Assembly (NCBI GenBank): GCA_937877075.1
Contig: CALEGD010000032.1
Location: forward strand, 1-14,288
Reading direction: 5' to 3'
Source: an uncultured Acholeplasmatales bacterium
Lineage (GTDB): Bacteria > Bacillota_I > Bacilli_A > ML615J-28 > CAG-698
DNA: 14,288 bases
Shown here: positions 13,983 to 14,288 of the stretch, in pieces
How positions within the stretch are numbered: the first letter of the stretch is position 1
Layout: every line of letters begins with the position of its first letter
Program-made: the position numbers and the translations under genes
The notes under the pieces: generated by a model
The model's database searches: none
What the model saw: the letters and a program-made list of their open reading frames with translations, nothing else
What the model was told of the DNA's origin: nothing

Positions 13983-14288
13983 TCTTCTCACTCTTTTTTT
14001 TCTGATTTTCTTTTTTGTTTCCTGCTCTTCCGCTAGATAAACTCCATAAAAAGAAAAGGTAATTAGTCCGGTTGCAATAAGTGTGATTAAGCCTATCCAC
14101 CAAAGATAATTCTTAAAAACCCAATTGAAATATCCTATTTTTGCAAGATCCTGCTGATAACTATTTACATAATTGCTGATATCGCCACTCTTGGGACTCA
14201 TATCCAATTCAAAATCACTAAGAAGAACCGAGATGTCTTTTCCTTCTTCTTCAGGCCCATCATACAGGAGAGGGAGGGGCTTGGATCC
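13980..14288 (-). CDS. C-terminal part of an unrecognised single-pass membrane protein
   Basis: The frame stays open to the right edge, so only the last 102 residues are visible. TTG 14207 is an internal codon of the longer frame, not a supported start: no ribosome binding site precedes it and the upstream codons read on without a stop. The visible part has a Pro/Glu-rich acidic stretch (PLLYDGPEEEGKDIS), a hydrophilic linker, one strongly hydrophobic helix with Trp-Trp at its start (about 25 residues, roughly 27-50 before the end), and a very basic tail (K-K-K-I-R-K-K-R-V-R-R). By the positive-inside rule the basic C-terminus is cytoplasmic and the N-terminal part outside. I do not recognise the family. 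It ends in a strong terminator. Confidence 0.7.
   Translation of the reverse strand, partial: GSKPLPLLYDGPEEEGKDISVLLSDFELDMSPKSGDISNYVNSYQQDLAKIGYFNWVFKNYLWWIGLITLIATGLITFSFYGVYLAEEQETKKKIRKKRVRR

Noticed and set aside
13921..14103. 60-aa minus-strand frame overlapping the right-hand gene
   Set aside because: It is an out-of-frame shadow that crosses the terminator hairpin and has no ribosome binding site.
1..14288. Mycoplasma-type code with TGA as Trp
   Set aside because: TGA ends two genes at sensible points, and Trp positions in conserved proteins are encoded by TGG.
14283..14288. GGATCC at the very end of the window
   Set aside because: It is a BamHI site and may reflect a cloning boundary, but the left edge shows no such site and one six-base match proves nothing.

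Overview
The window is an A+T-rich bacterial chromosome segment from the Firmicutes/Bacilli side, including its wall-less relatives. Three things point there: the dnaX–ybaB–recR order, a T-box riboswitch in front of asnS, and strong AGGAGG-type ribosome binding sites. The standard code is in use: TGA ends two genes (84-aa membrane protein, second Na/Pi protein) and Trp is encoded by TGG, so this is not a Mycoplasma-type code. The gene content is mostly housekeeping, so I do not name a genus.

Layout. (1) 1-1625, leftward: an ABC sugar-importer operon, with the MalK/UgpC-type ATPase first and a MalF/UgpA-type permease second, cut by the window edge. (2) 1830-5460, leftward: dnaX, ybaB/ebfC, recR and an unrecognised 84-aa two-helix membrane protein, closed by a terminator near 1720-1756. 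(3) 5461-5812: a very A+T-rich divergent intergenic region with promoters for dnaX (left) and for the Na/Pi gene (right). (4) 5813-8528, rightward: two neighbouring Na/Pi-cotransporter (NptA family) paralogues. The first has a C-terminal PhoU-like domain; the second has only the membrane core. (5) 8525-10197, rightward: promoter, asparagine-specific T-box leader and asnS. (6) 10287-11006, leftward: a short collagen-like protein with a BclB-type C-terminal domain. It has no ATG/GTG/TTG start in frame, and a sigma-K-like promoter lies upstream. (7) 11142-13775, leftward: pyruvate phosphate dikinase. (8) 13776-14288: a possible small-RNA unit and the 3' end of an unrecognised single-pass membrane protein that runs off the window.

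How the genes work together. DnaX (clamp loader), YbaB (nucleoid-associated DNA binding) and RecR (RecFOR recombination mediator) form the classical replication/repair operon. The Na/Pi pair probably handles phosphate or a related anion. asnS is controlled by tRNA-Asn charging. PPDK interconverts PEP and pyruvate, linking to the sugar importer only in the broad sense of central carbon flow.

The most interesting locus is the collagen-like gene. It encodes a spore- or cell-surface filament-type protein, its promoter differs from every other promoter in the window (which mostly carry extended -10 TGNTATAAT boxes), and its reading frame opens at ATA or ATT. I see no CRISPR array, insertion sequence, tRNA or rRNA.
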